DNA of 50,028 bases from Desmonostoc geniculatum HA4340-LM1 (lineage in GTDB: Bacteria; Cyanobacteriota; Cyanobacteriia; Cyanobacteriales; Nostocaceae), in contig JAHHHB010000048.1 of the NCBI GenBank assembly GCA_019359545.1, positions 1-50,028 of the forward strand, read 5' to 3'. A program made the position numbers and the translations under genes. This document shows positions 17,071 through 25,516 of the stretch, in pieces. Each line of letters begins with the position of its first letter. The first letter of the stretch is position 1. The notes beneath the pieces are model-generated. The model was given only the letters and a program-made list of their open reading frames with translations, searched no databases and was not told the origin of the DNA.

Positions 17071-18351
17071 GTGCTGGATATCAAGCAAATACGGGAAAAT
17101 CCGCAATTAGTTCAAGAACGATTGAATAGTCGTAGTGGTAAATACGACATTGAACCGATATTACAGTTAGACCGGCAACAACGGGAATTAGAGGGGACGC
17201 GGAGTCAACTCCAAGCCCGTAGCAACGAAATTGGTAAACTCGTCGGGCAAAAGCTGAAATCTGGTATTGATTCTCAAAACCCAGAAATCCAAGCTTTGCG
17301 GGATGAAGGAAACTCTCTCAAAGCTAAATTGAGCGAACTGGAACCCCAAGAAAAAGACCTTAAAGCTCAAATTACCCAACTTGTGTTGGCACTTCCCAAC
17401 TTACCAAGCGACTCTACACCCATTGGTAAAAATGAGGAAGATAATGTCGAAGTGCGGCGTTGGGGTGATGAGTACATTCCCCAAAACCCGAATATTCTCC
17501 CTCATTGGGAAATAGGCGAAAAACTAGGTATTCTCAATGTTGAACGAGCTGTAAAAGTTGCCCAAAGTCGCTTTGTGACATTGATAGGCGCTGGCGCAGC
17601 ACTGGAGAGGGCATTAATTCAATTTATGCTGAGTGTCCATACCCAAGCGGGGTATGTGGAAGTGAGTCCACCGCTATTGGTGAATACTGACTCTTTGATG
17701 GGGACTGGCCAGTTACCTAAGTTTGCTGAAGAAAGTTTTAAATGCGCTGAGGACGACTTGTGGCTGATTCCCACAGCGGAAGTTCCACTGACTAACCTCT
17801 ATCGGGGCGAAATTCTCGCTGCTGAAGATTTGCCTATTTACTACTGTGCTTACACTCCCTGTTTTCGCCGGGAAGCTGGTAGTTATGGGCGGGATATGCG
17901 GGGTTTAATTCGCCTGCATCAATTTAACAAAGTGGAAATGGTGAAATTTGTCGAACCCAGCACTTCTTTTGATGAACTAGAGAAATTGGTGGGGAATGCA
18001 GAAGCAATTTTACAGGCGTTGCAGTTGCCTTATCGAGTAGTAAATCTCAGTACTGGGGATTTGGGATTTTCTTCTACCAAAACCTATGATTTAGAGGTTT
18101 GGCTGCCTTCTTCTGGCAAATACCGCGAAATTTCCAGTTGTTCCAATATTATCGACTTCCAGGCGCGACGGGCTGATATCCGTTTCAAAGAAGCGGGGAA
18201 GAAAGGCACCCAGTTTGTGCATACTCTCAACGGTTCGGGTTTGGCGGTGGGGCGAACGATGGCAGCAATTTTGGAGAATTATCAACAATCTGATGGGACA
18301 GTGAGGATACCAGAGGTGCTGCAACCTTATTTGGGGCGGGAAGTTTTGTAA
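17071..18351 (+). CDS. serS: Seryl-tRNA synthetase
   Basis: SerRS charges tRNA-Ser with serine in the cytosol. Residues 1-100 form the long coiled-coil arm that grips the tRNA ([20 protein letters not shown] onward). The class II core has [15 protein letters not shown], motif 2 [22 protein letters not shown], and motif 3 [20 protein letters not shown]. The 426-aa length is normal. The start is GTG 17071, fixed by the family N-terminus. No operon partner is seen. Confidence 0.97.
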   Translation: MLDIKQIRENPQLVQERLNSRSGKYDIEPILQLDRQQRELEGTRSQLQARSNEIGKLVGQKLKSGIDSQNPEIQALRDEGNSLKAKLSELEPQEKDLKAQITQLVLALPNLPSDSTPIGKNEEDNVEVRRWGDEYIPQNPNILPHWEIGEKLGILNVERAVKVAQSRFVTLIGAGAALERALIQFMLSVHTQAGYVEVSPPLLVNTDSLMGTGQLPKFAEESFKCAEDDLWLIPTAEVPLTNLYRGEILAAEDLPIYYCAYTPCFRREAGSYGRDMRGLIRLHQFNKVEMVKFVEPSTSFDELEKLVGNAEAILQALQLPYRVVNLSTGDLGFSSTKTYDLEVWLPSSGKYREISSCSNIIDFQARRADIRFKEAGKKGTQFVHTLNGSGLAVGRTMAAILENYQQSDGTVRIPEVLQPYLGREVL

Positions 18352-18354
18352 TTT

Positions 18355-18459
18355 GTCATTAGTCATTGGTCATTAGTCATTGGTCATTAGTCATTAGTCA
18401 TTTGTTAGTTAACAATGCCCCATGCCCCATGCCCAATGCCCAATGCCCAATGCCCAATT
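18355..18459. repeat. Two heptamer tracts after serS
   Basis: A GTCATTA/GTCATTG tract (about 18355-18402) is followed by a CCCATGC/CCCAATG tract (about 18414-18459). Both have 7-bp periodicity, typical of Nostocales STRR repeats. Confidence 0.85.
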
Positions 18460-18503
18460 AGAATGGAGATAACCATAGCTTAATATCTTCACTAATTTGC
18501 TCT

Positions 18504-19625
18504 ATGTCAGTTTTAGCAGCGATCGCAGTCTTGGCTGTTCTGATCTTGGTACACGAGCTGGGACACTTTGTTGCAGCACGTTCTCAAGGCATTCTCGTTA
18601 ACCGTTTTTCTTTGGGTTTTGGCCCAGTTCTTTTTAAGTACCAAGGTTCGCAAACCGAATATGCTGTCCGCGCCTTTCCCTTGGGCGGCTTTGTGGGCTT
18701 CCCAGATGATGACCCCGATAGCGATATTCCACCCAATGACCCAAATCTGCTGCGTAACCGTCCAATTTTAGACCGGGCGATCGTTATCAGTGCCGGAGTG
18801 ATAGCCAATTTAATATTTGCCTACTTGGTGCTGGCTCTGCAATTAGGTATTGTTGGCATTCCGGAATTTAACTACCAACCTGGTGTTATTGTCAAGCCTG
18901 TTAATCAAGAATCTATTGCCTATCAAGCAGGTATTAGAGATGGAGACATTATTCTGGCTATTAATGGTCAGGAAATCCCTGCTTCTAAAGATTCGACAGC
19001 CTTGTTGACAAAGGAAATTCAAAATCATCCTAATCAGCAAGTAGATGTGAAAGTTAGGCAAAAAAACCAACAAGTCTCCCTGAAATTAACACCGGAAAAA
19101 GGGCGTGATGGTAATGGTTTTATCGGCATTCAACTAGGTCCGAATGCCAAACCTGTTATTGGAAAAAATGGCAAGCCTGTTTATCGCCATCTGGGCAATC
19201 CTATCGAAATTTTTAGCATTTCTGCTAACAGGTTTCAACAATTATTTGTTGGGACACTCAGTGGTTTTGGGCAGTTAATCACTAACTTTCAACAAACCGT
19301 TGGACAAGTTTCAGGACCAATTAATATTGTCAAAATAGGTTCCCAATTAGCTGCTGAAGATAGTACGAATCTTTTGTCTTTTGCGGCAATTATCAGCATT
19401 AATCTAGCTATCATCAATATTTTGCCTCTACCAGCTTTAGATGGCGGACAACTGGCTTTTCTGCTCATTGAAGGTTTGCGCGGTAAGCCTGTGCCTGCCC
19501 GGATTCAAGAAGGTGTAATGCAAACCGGTTTGGTGTTACTCTTAGGGTTAGGAATTTTTCTGATCGTCAAAGAAACCACCCAATTAACTAGCCAATTGGA
19601 ATGGGTACAAAAATTATTCCAGTGA
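18504..19625 (+). CDS. rseP: Site-2 membrane metalloprotease RseP
   Basis: This zinc protease cuts within membrane segments (for example anti-sigma factors or signal-peptide remnants). The catalytic motif LVHELGHFVAARS lies in the first membrane helix. A PDZ domain spans about residues 130-200 (PVNQESIAYQAGIRDGDIIL), and the third zinc ligand motif is NILPLPALDGGQLAFLLIE. The last membrane helix is VLLLGLGIFLIV. The length of 373 aa is normal for the cyanobacterial form with one PDZ. The stop overlaps the repeat tract that leads into nth. Confidence 0.93.
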   Translation: MSVLAAIAVLAVLILVHELGHFVAARSQGILVNRFSLGFGPVLFKYQGSQTEYAVRAFPLGGFVGFPDDDPDSDIPPNDPNLLRNRPILDRAIVISAGVIANLIFAYLVLALQLGIVGIPEFNYQPGVIVKPVNQESIAYQAGIRDGDIILAINGQEIPASKDSTALLTKEIQNHPNQQVDVKVRQKNQQVSLKLTPEKGRDGNGFIGIQLGPNAKPVIGKNGKPVYRHLGNPIEIFSISANRFQQLFVGTLSGFGQLITNFQQTVGQVSGPINIVKIGSQLAAEDSTNLLSFAAIISINLAIINILPLPALDGGQLAFLLIEGLRGKPVPARIQEGVMQTGLVLLLGLGIFLIVKETTQLTSQLEWVQKLFQ

Positions 19626-19628
19626 TGA

Positions 19629-19659
19629 TAGGGAGTGGGGAGTAGAGAGTGGGGAGTAG
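19629..19659 (+). repeat. GGGGAGT heptamers running into nth
   Basis: Four heptamer units (GGGAGTG, GGGAGTA, GAGAGTG, GGGAGTA) fill the short rseP-nth gap. The only in-frame start codons of nth fall within or after this tract. Confidence 0.8.
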
Positions 19660-20305
19660 GAAAGATAAACTTTCGCCTTTAAGGCAACGATCGCTAGAAA
19701 TTTTAGCTCGCCTGAAGCGTCTTTATCCAGATGCTACTTGCTCTTTGAACTACTCAACACCAGTACAATTGTTGGTGGCAACGATTCTCTCTGCTCAGTG
19801 TACTGATGAACGAGTAAATAAAGTGACGCCAGCATTATTTACTCGGTTTCCTGATGCAGCGAGTTTAGCGATCGCCGACTTAGTAGAATTAGAAAACTTG
19901 GTGCGTTCTACAGGGTTTTATCGCAATAAAGCCAAGAACATCCAAGCCGCCTGTCGCATGATTGTCACCGAGTTTGATTCTGTTGTTCCCAACCAAATGG
20001 AACAGTTATTAAAGCTTCCAGGTGTGGCGCGGAAAACAGCAAATGTAGTCCTTGCTCATGCTTATGGCATTAATGCTGGCGTGACAGTAGATACTCACGT
20101 CAAGCGCCTGTGCCAACGTTTGGGTTTAACTGAAGCAAAAGAACCCGTTCGGATTGAGCAAGATTTAATGGCTTTATTGCCGCAACCAGATTGGGAAAAT
20201 TGGTCAATTCGGCTGATTTATCATGGTCGTGCTATTTGTAAAGCCCGCTCTCCCGTCTGCGTTGCTTGTGAACTTGCCGATTTATGTCCTGCTGCCAATA
20301 AGTAA
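19649..20305 (+). CDS. nth: Endonuclease III
   Basis: This base-excision enzyme removes oxidised pyrimidines and nicks the abasic site. The helix-hairpin-helix LLKLPGVARKTANVVLA contains the catalytic lysine, and VTVDTHVKRLCQRLGL the catalytic aspartate. The [4Fe-4S] loop is CKARSPVCVACELADLC, with the exact C-x6-C-x2-C-x5-C spacing. The 218-aa length is normal. The annotated start is GTG 19649, inside the heptamer tract; residues 1-7 (MGSRKDK) are therefore repeat-derived, and the conserved part begins LSPLRQRSLEILARL. The gene is 23 nt after rseP and probably co-transcribed. Confidence 0.93.
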   Translation: MGSRKDKLSPLRQRSLEILARLKRLYPDATCSLNYSTPVQLLVATILSAQCTDERVNKVTPALFTRFPDAASLAIADLVELENLVRSTGFYRNKAKNIQAACRMIVTEFDSVVPNQMEQLLKLPGVARKTANVVLAHAYGINAGVTVDTHVKRLCQRLGLTEAKEPVRIEQDLMALLPQPDWENWSIRLIYHGRAICKARSPVCVACELADLCPAANK

Positions 20306-20373
20306 GGACAACCACAATTGATGTGGAGATTGTAGAATGGAAAATGCTGTCTTTAAATTAAGCTAGAGAATAT

Positions 20374-20676
20374 ATGGCAAAAAAGAGCATGATTGAGCGC
20401 GAGAAAAAGCGCACCCGATTGGCAGAAAAGTATGCTGACAAGCGTGAAGCTCTCCTAGAAGAGTTCAGAAGTGCAGAATCTCCTTTGGATAAACTGGAAA
20501 TCCACCGGAAGATTCAACAGCTACCCCGGAATAGTGCGCCCACCCGCCACCGCAATCGTTGCTGGTTGACTGGTCGTTCTAGAGGTGTTTACCGCGATTT
20601 TGGGCTGTCTCGGAATGTGCTACGGGAATGGGCGCATGAAGGTCTTTTGCCTGGAGTGGTTAAGTCTAGTTGGTAG
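20374..20676 (+). CDS. rpsN: 30S ribosomal protein S14
   Basis: S14 binds the 3' domain of 16S rRNA in the small-subunit head. The 100-aa product is the long, zinc-free type: it lacks CxxC pairs and has [20 protein letters not shown] and the end [18 protein letters not shown]. The gene is outside the main ribosomal protein cluster, as is usual in cyanobacteria. Confidence 0.96.
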   Translation: MAKKSMIEREKKRTRLAEKYADKREALLEEFRSAESPLDKLEIHRKIQQLPRNSAPTRHRNRCWLTGRSRGVYRDFGLSRNVLREWAHEGLLPGVVKSSW

Positions 20677-20680
20677 TTAT

Positions 20681-20752
20681 TAGTCATTAGTCATTAGTCA
20701 TTGGTCATTGGTGAATAACAAAGGACAAAGGACAAATGACAAAGAACAAAAA
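20681..20752. repeat. Heptamer tracts between rpsN and the next gene
   Basis: TAGTCAT/TGGTCAT units (20681-20712) are followed by AAAGGAC/AAATGAC units (about 20718-20750). The two halves are partly complementary (GTCATT, AATGAC) and can form a hairpin between convergent genes. Confidence 0.75.
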
Positions 20753-21082
20753 TTATTGACCGCAACACTTATCAATTCCCAGACTTTCTAAGAGTAGATC
20801 GCTAACGGCGTTGGCGATCGCAAACTCTCCATAAAAACTATTGGAAAAATCATAGGACTGCATCTCTGTGACAATGGCAATTACCAGAGAGCCAAGGTCG
20901 TTTTCTCCTTCCATGCGTTGACGCACAAAAATCTGTGCGGCTCGTTGAGCAATTTTTTGGTTAACTGCTTCTGGGATAAATTCTGTATCTAGCCACCGCA
21001 GCAGACGTTCTCGCAACCATTCACCTTCGAGTTGCGGATTTTGAGGACGTGGTAGGGTGATGGGTGGAATTGGTTCAGTCAT
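20753..21082 (-). CDS. Hypothetical protein, about 109 aa
   Basis: From ATG 21082 it begins MTEPIPPITLPRPQNPQLEG, with WLRERLLRWLDTEFIPEAVN and QKIAQRAAQIFVRQRMEGEN forming amphipathic helices. The tail GIDKCCGQ ends in a CC pair. There is no signal peptide or membrane helix. It looks like a conserved small cyanobacterial protein, but I cannot name the family. It is divergent from aat. Confidence 0.6.
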   Translation of the reverse strand: MTEPIPPITLPRPQNPQLEGEWLRERLLRWLDTEFIPEAVNQKIAQRAAQIFVRQRMEGENDLGSLVIAIVTEMQSYDFSNSFYGEFAIANAVSDLLLESLGIDKCCGQ

Positions 21083-21182
21083 TTTTTTTAAACGCAAAGG
21101 AACGCTAAGGAAATCGCAGAGGAACGCAGAGAATGATTGTTAGTATCAAATTGCGTTTCTCTTGTGTTTTTTATATTTATTT

Positions 21183-21758
21183 ATGCAATATGATATCGCT
21201 GCTATTGTTCAAGGATATGCTCAAGGCTATTTTCTCATGGCTGATGATAGCGATCGCCTCGGTTGGTACGCAAGTCGCGATCAGACTTTGATACCCTTAG
21301 ATGAGAGGTTCCGCTACCCCAAGTCTTTGCAGCGCGTCCTCAATCAAGAACGTTTTAGTGTCGAGATTAATCGGGATTTTCCAGCTGTGGTGGCTGGCTG
21401 TGCTAACCGCGAAGTAACTTGGATTTCACCAGAACTCGAAAAGATTTACTGGTTACTTTACCAGAGTGGTTATGCTTATAGTTTTGAAACTTGGCAAGGT
21501 GACGAACTAGCTGGGGGAATTTTGGGAATTGTGATTGGTGGTGCTTTCATTGGCGAGTCGATGTTTTACCGCATTCCCGATGGTTCAAAGGTAGCGATGG
21601 TTAAGTTGGTAGAAAGATTGCGCCAGAGGAAATTTGTGTTTTTTGATGCCCAAATGATGAATCCGCATTTGGAAAGATTTGGGGCTTATCGGGTTGGGGA
21701 TGAAGAATATCAAGGTTTACTTAAGAAAGCATTGCAGCGTCGTTGTTTATTGGTATAA
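21183..21758 (+). CDS. aat: Leucyl/phenylalanyl-tRNA-protein transferase
   Basis: Aat adds leucine or phenylalanine to proteins with N-terminal lysine or arginine, marking them for ClpS/ClpAP degradation (N-end rule). Signatures are [11 protein letters not shown] at the start, [49 protein letters not shown], and [19 protein letters not shown]. The usual W-x-P motif (as in WWSPDPRA) is replaced by [18 protein letters not shown], the cyanobacterial variant. The start is ATG 21183 (191 aa). Confidence 0.9.
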   Translation: MQYDIAAIVQGYAQGYFLMADDSDRLGWYASRDQTLIPLDERFRYPKSLQRVLNQERFSVEINRDFPAVVAGCANREVTWISPELEKIYWLLYQSGYAYSFETWQGDELAGGILGIVIGGAFIGESMFYRIPDGSKVAMVKLVERLRQRKFVFFDAQMMNPHLERFGAYRVGDEEYQGLLKKALQRRCLLV

Positions 21759-21836
21759 GTTAGCGATCTCCCTTCATCAAACATTGTAAAATCATCACAG
21801 TGGTTAAGTTTAGCCCTTAGACTGCACAAATTTAAT

Positions 21837-22103
21837 GTGAATGCGGTTCAGGTCATCTATTGTGCTTTTCCTCAAGGGATTGACGATCGGATATATTTAC
21901 CAATGCTTTCAATACTCTACAAAAATATGTCCGATCGCAGTCTAGCTAAAGTGGTTGCTGAGTATACAGGAAAAGATTACCACGTTGTCCTAAATGATGT
22001 TTATCGAGTTGGTTCAATAACAACTTTTTCATCAGAAGTCATTAATTTGATTCAACAAAAGCTAAACGATTGCGATTACGAAAAGTGGTTGGCAGAGGAG
22101 TAA
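21837..22103 (+). CDS. Small hypothetical protein upstream of a HicB remnant
   Basis: The 88-aa product from GTG 21837 reads MNAVQVIYCAFPQGIDDRIY and later SDRSLAKVVAEYTGKDYHVV. It may be a small helical protein; I do not recognise the family. Its stop codon TAA overlaps the ATG of the following HicB fragment (TAATG at 22101-22105), so the two may be translationally coupled. It does not look like HicA: the GSHxxF-type motif is absent. Confidence 0.5.
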   Translation: MNAVQVIYCAFPQGIDDRIYLPMLSILYKNMSDRSLAKVVAEYTGKDYHVVLNDVYRVGSITTFSSEVINLIQQKLNDCDYEKWLAEE

Positions 22104-22225
22104 TGATAAGTCGATACAGTATGATTATTCAATGGTCTGATGAAGATCAACTTTTTCTAGTCACTATTCCAGAGTTTGGCGATCGCGTTATTATGCCTTG
22201 CACACAAGCTAGTTATAGTTACTAG
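22103..22225 (+). pseudogene. HicB-type antitoxin fragment 1
   Basis: The 40-aa frame reads YSMIIQWSDEDQLFLVTIPE, then FGDRVIMPCTQAS, and stops. This is the N-terminal partial-RNase-H half of HicB antitoxins; the remainder, including the DNA-binding part, is missing. Overlaps the preceding small gene. No HicA toxin is nearby. Confidence 0.65.
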
Positions 22226-22255
22226 CATAATTTCAACAAATAGCTCGATAAGTGT

Positions 22256-22411
22256 ATGAAAATTAGAGCAATCATTCATTCAGCAGAAGAAGGTGGCTAT
22301 TGGGCAGAGGTTCCCGCACTTCCCGGTTGCATTACTGAAGGTGACACGATGGAAGAGGTTATGGCTAATTTGAAGGATGCCATTGAAGGTTGGCTTGAGG
22401 TTGCTATCTGA
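22256..22411 (+). CDS. Short HicB-like protein
   Basis: The 51-aa product reads IHSAEEGGYWAEVPALPGC, ITEGDTMEEVMANLKDAIEG and ends LEVAI. It is the complete HicB fold core (beta-strands, then the EA..N..EAIE helix) but without a DNA-binding tail. Orphan short HicB proteins of this size are common in cyanobacteria. It lies 30 nt after the first HicB fragment, and no HicA is encoded on either side. Confidence 0.7.
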   Translation: MKIRAIIHSAEEGGYWAEVPALPGCITEGDTMEEVMANLKDAIEGWLEVAI

Positions 22412-22490
22412 GGAAGATTTGAGTTGACTGTGGAACACTCACAAGAATTCATTCTTTGATAACACTGGGGAAAAACTCTCTACTCAAGCC

Positions 22491-23300
22491 TTACACCCTT
22501 TGTTCGGTAACTAATGTCAGACTAACCCATTCGCCTTTGTCGTTATAGCTGCGAATCATCCGTCGGCGGAGGTTTGGCTGGATTAACCAACCCGCTTCTA
22601 AAAATAAGGGTTGACGTAATTGCACTTTTAGGGGTGAAGTTGCAGAACCGCCATCAGGTAGCAGTAATACTTGTATCTGCTTGTCGGGATTTTCATCAAA
22701 GAGAATGATGGAACCTTTGATGGTAGCAGTTGAAGTAATTGTGCGTTCTGCAAAAGAGGTACTTTGAATTAATCGCCCAGCGTTATCTAATTGTAATTTG
22801 AGAGTTGTAGAGTAAGTGTCAGGCGATCGCAAATCTCGATATATTGTCACTGCTTCACCTTGCCATTCTCCTAACAAGTCATCTAACTGCAAAGGTGGAC
22901 GTTCTGCTGCTGGGGTTCCAGCTAGATGTTCTCGAATTAGGACTAGTCCACTGAGATTAGCTGTCTTATCAAACAGTTGCACCAGACGTAAGCGGCGATT
23001 TTCATGAACAAAAGCAAGTTCTCCACCAAATTCGGAAAATGGCCCTATCTGAATTAAACCTTCAGAAAATGAACCATTTTCAAAAAACAGCAGACCCCCT
23101 CCCACAGAACTAAATTCTCTGATTACGTCATCTTTTACCGAACGGCTCAAAGTTAGACGCACTCTCTGTTTATTGTCCAAATGTTCTAGAGAAAGACGGC
23201 TGGGAGTATCGCTCAAAAGTGTGCCTTGGGGAGAAAAATTGGTAAATGAACCTTCCCAAACACCAAGATTTTCTAAAAAACATTCCCATTGTGATTTCAT
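22491..23300 (-). CDS. DUF3598 family protein (calycin-like)
   Basis: The family is cyanobacterial, with a lipocalin-like beta-barrel, and its function is unknown. The start ATG 23300 gives 269 aa, beginning MKSQWECFLENLGVWEGSFT. Two similar halves each start with a WxGxW/F-type strand (LGVWEGSFTNFSP at about residue 12; LLGEWQGEAVTIYRDL at about 142), suggesting a tandem duplication of a barrel. A 21-codon open extension upstream reads MTNDQRLMTNDQRPITNDK and is only translated heptamer repeat. No partner gene is seen. Confidence 0.8.
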   Translation of the reverse strand: MKSQWECFLENLGVWEGSFTNFSPQGTLLSDTPSRLSLEHLDNKQRVRLTLSRSVKDDVIREFSSVGGGLLFFENGSFSEGLIQIGPFSEFGGELAFVHENRRLRLVQLFDKTANLSGLVLIREHLAGTPAAERPPLQLDDLLGEWQGEAVTIYRDLRSPDTYSTTLKLQLDNAGRLIQSTSFAERTITSTATIKGSIILFDENPDKQIQVLLLPDGGSATSPLKVQLRQPLFLEAGWLIQPNLRRRMIRSYNDKGEWVSLTLVTEQRV

Positions 23301-23310
23301 AGTGATTTTG

Positions 23311-23380
23311 TCATTTGTTATTGGTCGTTGGTCATTGGTCATTAGTCGTTGGTCATTGGTCATTAGTTGTTGGTCATTTG
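23311..23380. repeat. GTCATTG/GTCGTTG heptamer tract
   Basis: About ten units of GGTCATT/GGTCGTT/AGTCATT lie immediately upstream of the DUF3598 start and read through in frame on the minus strand. Confidence 0.85.
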
Positions 23381-23470
23381 ACTCGCCTTGTAAAATTGAT
23401 ATATGGGTTTAATTTCATATTCGTTAATATAAAAAGTTCAGTTGTTTTGTTTAATTTGAAAGCTTTGAGT

Positions 23471-23533
23471 TTCAGAGGTCGAAGTTCCGAATTCTGAAGT
23501 TCAACTTCCAAGTTCAGAGGTGGAACTTCCGAG
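23471..23533 (+). repeat. Three tandem 21-bp units
   Basis: Units 23471-23491 (TTCAGAGGTCGAAGTTCCGA), 23492-23512 (TTCTGAAGTTCAACTTCCAA) and 23513-23533 (TTCAGAGGTGGAACTTCCGA) each end with one further base and repeat exactly every 21 bp. A partial fourth unit follows (CTTTGAAGTC). Units 1 and 3 differ at three positions. The inner GAAGTTC/GAACTTC makes each unit partly self-complementary. Period 21 is three heptamers. Confidence 0.7.
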
Positions 23534-23634
23534 CTTTGAAGTCAAAATGAGTAGAAATTGCAGTCTCATCTCAACCCACCTAAACAGGGCTAACCCAGTC
23601 AAAGGACAAAAGACAAATGACTAACGACAAATGA

Positions 23635-24537
23635 CTATCCTTTAGCAAAACGTCTGACAGCAAATAAGCTTCCCATTAATCCTACCGCAGCACCGAAGCT
23701 CAAGAGAATTAGGGGCAATAATAAAATTTGGGCTGGAGTGAGTTGTACTCCGTTGGTGATAGCTTGGATAAACTCAGGTTGATTGGTTAGCAATTTACCG
23801 AGAAACTGTTGAATCAAAGAAATAAAACTCCAAGCGATCGCACCACCGACTAAACCAAAAGTAATTCCTTGTAAAATGAACGGGAGGTAAATCCAAACAG
23901 AAGTTGCTCCCACGAGTTGCATAATTTCAATTTCCTGGCGTCGCGCCATGACAATCAAGCGAATTGTGGTGGTAGTCACGGCGATCGCTGTTACTGTCAA
24001 AATAATTGTAATTGTTAAAGTAACCCAGTTCAAACCCCGGTGCAATTGAGCAATGCGTTTGACTGCCTCATCGATATACTGCACCGTATCCACTCCCCGT
24101 AACTTAGCCAACTGGGTTGCTAAAGTTGGTACTACTTGAGAATTACGCGCTTTCACCTTTATCTCATCAACCAAAGGATTCTCACCTAGCTGTTGGGTAA
24201 CACCCTCAATATCCGAAATTCTCATTTCCTTGACTAACTTATTCCAAGCTTCCTCTTTAGTAATTGTTTGTATCGCCGTTACCTCTGGCATTTTTGCGAT
24301 CAGTGGTTCAATACTTTGGCCTTGCATATCCGGTTCGAGATAAACTGATACTTCTAGCTGGCTACCGAACTGGTAGAGAAGTTTTTCGACTTGCCAAGAG
24401 GTTTGCAAACTCAAGCCGAATAAAAATAACAATACCGTCACAGTACTAATAGCTGCCCAATTCATCCAACCTCCCCGCACTAAACCAAGGAAAGTTTCTT
24501 TGAGCAGATAGTCAAGTTTCGTGAGAGATTTCAACAC
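23635..24537 (-). CDS. ftsX: Cell division permease-like protein FtsX
   Basis: FtsX works with the ATPase FtsE to activate cell-wall hydrolases at the division site. The 300-aa product has a first membrane helix at about residues 28-44 (ISTVTVLLFLFGLSL) and a periplasmic domain (VSVYLEPDMQGQSIEPLI onward). The C-terminal block has three helices: WVTLTITIILTVTAIAVTTT, the stretch around IMQLVGATSVWIYLPFILQG, and LLPLILLSFGAAVGLMGSLF. The MARRQEIEIMQLVGAT motif is diagnostic. The start is GTG 24537. ftsE is not adjacent. Confidence 0.92.
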   Translation of the reverse strand: MLKSLTKLDYLLKETFLGLVRGGWMNWAAISTVTVLLFLFGLSLQTSWQVEKLLYQFGSQLEVSVYLEPDMQGQSIEPLIAKMPEVTAIQTITKEEAWNKLVKEMRISDIEGVTQQLGENPLVDEIKVKARNSQVVPTLATQLAKLRGVDTVQYIDEAVKRIAQLHRGLNWVTLTITIILTVTAIAVTTTTIRLIVMARRQEIEIMQLVGATSVWIYLPFILQGITFGLVGGAIAWSFISLIQQFLGKLLTNQPEFIQAITNGVQLTPAQILLLPLILLSFGAAVGLMGSLFAVRRFAKG

Positions 24538-24554
24538 AAATCACCCCAGTCAAA

Positions 24555-24690
24555 AAGTTAGGAGTCAGAATTCAGGAGTCAGAATTCAGAATTCATAATT
24601 GATAACTCAGAATTCAGAATTCAGCACTCCCTACTCCCTCATCTCCCCATTCCCCCATCTCCCCACTCCCCACTCCCCACTCCCCACCTT
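24555..24690. repeat. Heptamer tracts upstream of ftsX and def
   Basis: TCAGAAT/TCAGGAG units (about 24555-24625) are followed by CCCCATC/CCCCACT units (about 24640-24690) in the divergent gap between ftsX and def. Little unique sequence is left for promoters, so transcription of def must start close to 24700. Confidence 0.8.
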
Positions 24691-24738
24691 GATAGAATTA
24701 AGGCAGTAGGAATTTTCACCATTTAGCCATCAAGACTC

Positions 24739-25302
24739 ATGCCTTCTGAAATTGCTGTCGAGAAAAAAAAGTTAAAAAATCCGCCTTTGGAACTTCATTA
24801 TTTAGGCGATCGCGTGCTGCGTCAAGCTGCAAAGCGGATTTCTAAAGTTGATGACGAACTCCGCAAACTGGTGCGCGAAATGCTGCAAACTATGTACAGT
24901 AAAGATGGCATCGGTTTGGCTGCACCCCAAGTGGGAATTCACAAACAATTAATTGTCATCGATCTGGAACCAGAAAACGCAGCTAATCCACCTTTGGTGC
25001 TGATTAATCCCACAATTAAACAGGTTAGCCGCGACATCTCTGTTGCCCAAGAAGGCTGTTTAAGCATTCCCAATGTATACCTTGATGTAAAGCGCCCTGA
25101 AGTCGTGGAAATTGCCTATAAAGATGAGTCTGGTCGTCCCCAGATTTTAAAGGCTAATGACCTCTTGGGACGCTGCATTCAGCACGAAATGGATCACCTC
25201 AATGGTGTAATATTTGTAGACCGTGTGGAAAATTCCTTGACTTTGGCCCAGGAGCTATCTAAGAATGGCTTCTCGTATCAAGCGGTGAAACCATTAGTAT
25301 AG
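24739..25302 (+). CDS. def: Peptide deformylase
   Basis: The metalloenzyme removes the formyl group from the first methionine of new proteins. All three motifs are present: GIGLAAPQVG, EGCLSIP and the metal-binding HEMDHLNGVIF. The 187-aa length is normal for the cyanobacterial form. The protein is followed after 10 nt by a small membrane-protein gene. Confidence 0.96.
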   Translation: MPSEIAVEKKKLKNPPLELHYLGDRVLRQAAKRISKVDDELRKLVREMLQTMYSKDGIGLAAPQVGIHKQLIVIDLEPENAANPPLVLINPTIKQVSRDISVAQEGCLSIPNVYLDVKRPEVVEIAYKDESGRPQILKANDLLGRCIQHEMDHLNGVIFVDRVENSLTLAQELSKNGFSYQAVKPLV

Positions 25303-25312
25303 GGGACTGATA

Positions 25313-25516
25313 GTGTATTTAACTCCAAAAAGCGGTTTGTTTCTCGGTGGTTGTTGTGTAAGTGCGATCGCAGCTGTAGGTTCGATTTTTGAACTCGGTT
25401 ACGGACAACCAGATTTCGGTGTCACAACTACGGCAATTATCCTCGCATTGAGTATTCCACTCACAGGATTATTTTTCTTTGCCGCAGTGAGGGACGCAAG
25501 GGCTAACATGAAATAA
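25313..25516 (+). CDS. Small membrane protein downstream of def
   Basis: The 67-aa product from GTG 25313 has two membrane helices (SGLFLGGCCVSAIAAVGSIF; TAIILALSIPLTGLFFFAAV) and a basic tail (RDARANMK). GGGGAC at 25302-25307 may be its ribosome-binding site. Close spacing to def suggests co-transcription. The family is conserved-looking but unknown to me. Confidence 0.7.
   Translation: MYLTPKSGLFLGGCCVSAIAAVGSIFELGYGQPDFGVTTTAIILALSIPLTGLFFFAAVRDARANMK

Noticed and set aside
18355..18459. CRISPR-like array
   Set aside because: The 7-bp units follow one another directly, without unique spacers of 30-40 bp; this is an STRR tract. The same holds for the other heptamer tracts.
23301..23363. 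N-terminal extension of the DUF3598 protein (MTNDQRLMTNDQR)
   Set aside because: It is translated heptamer repeat; the conserved start is MKSQWECF at 23300.
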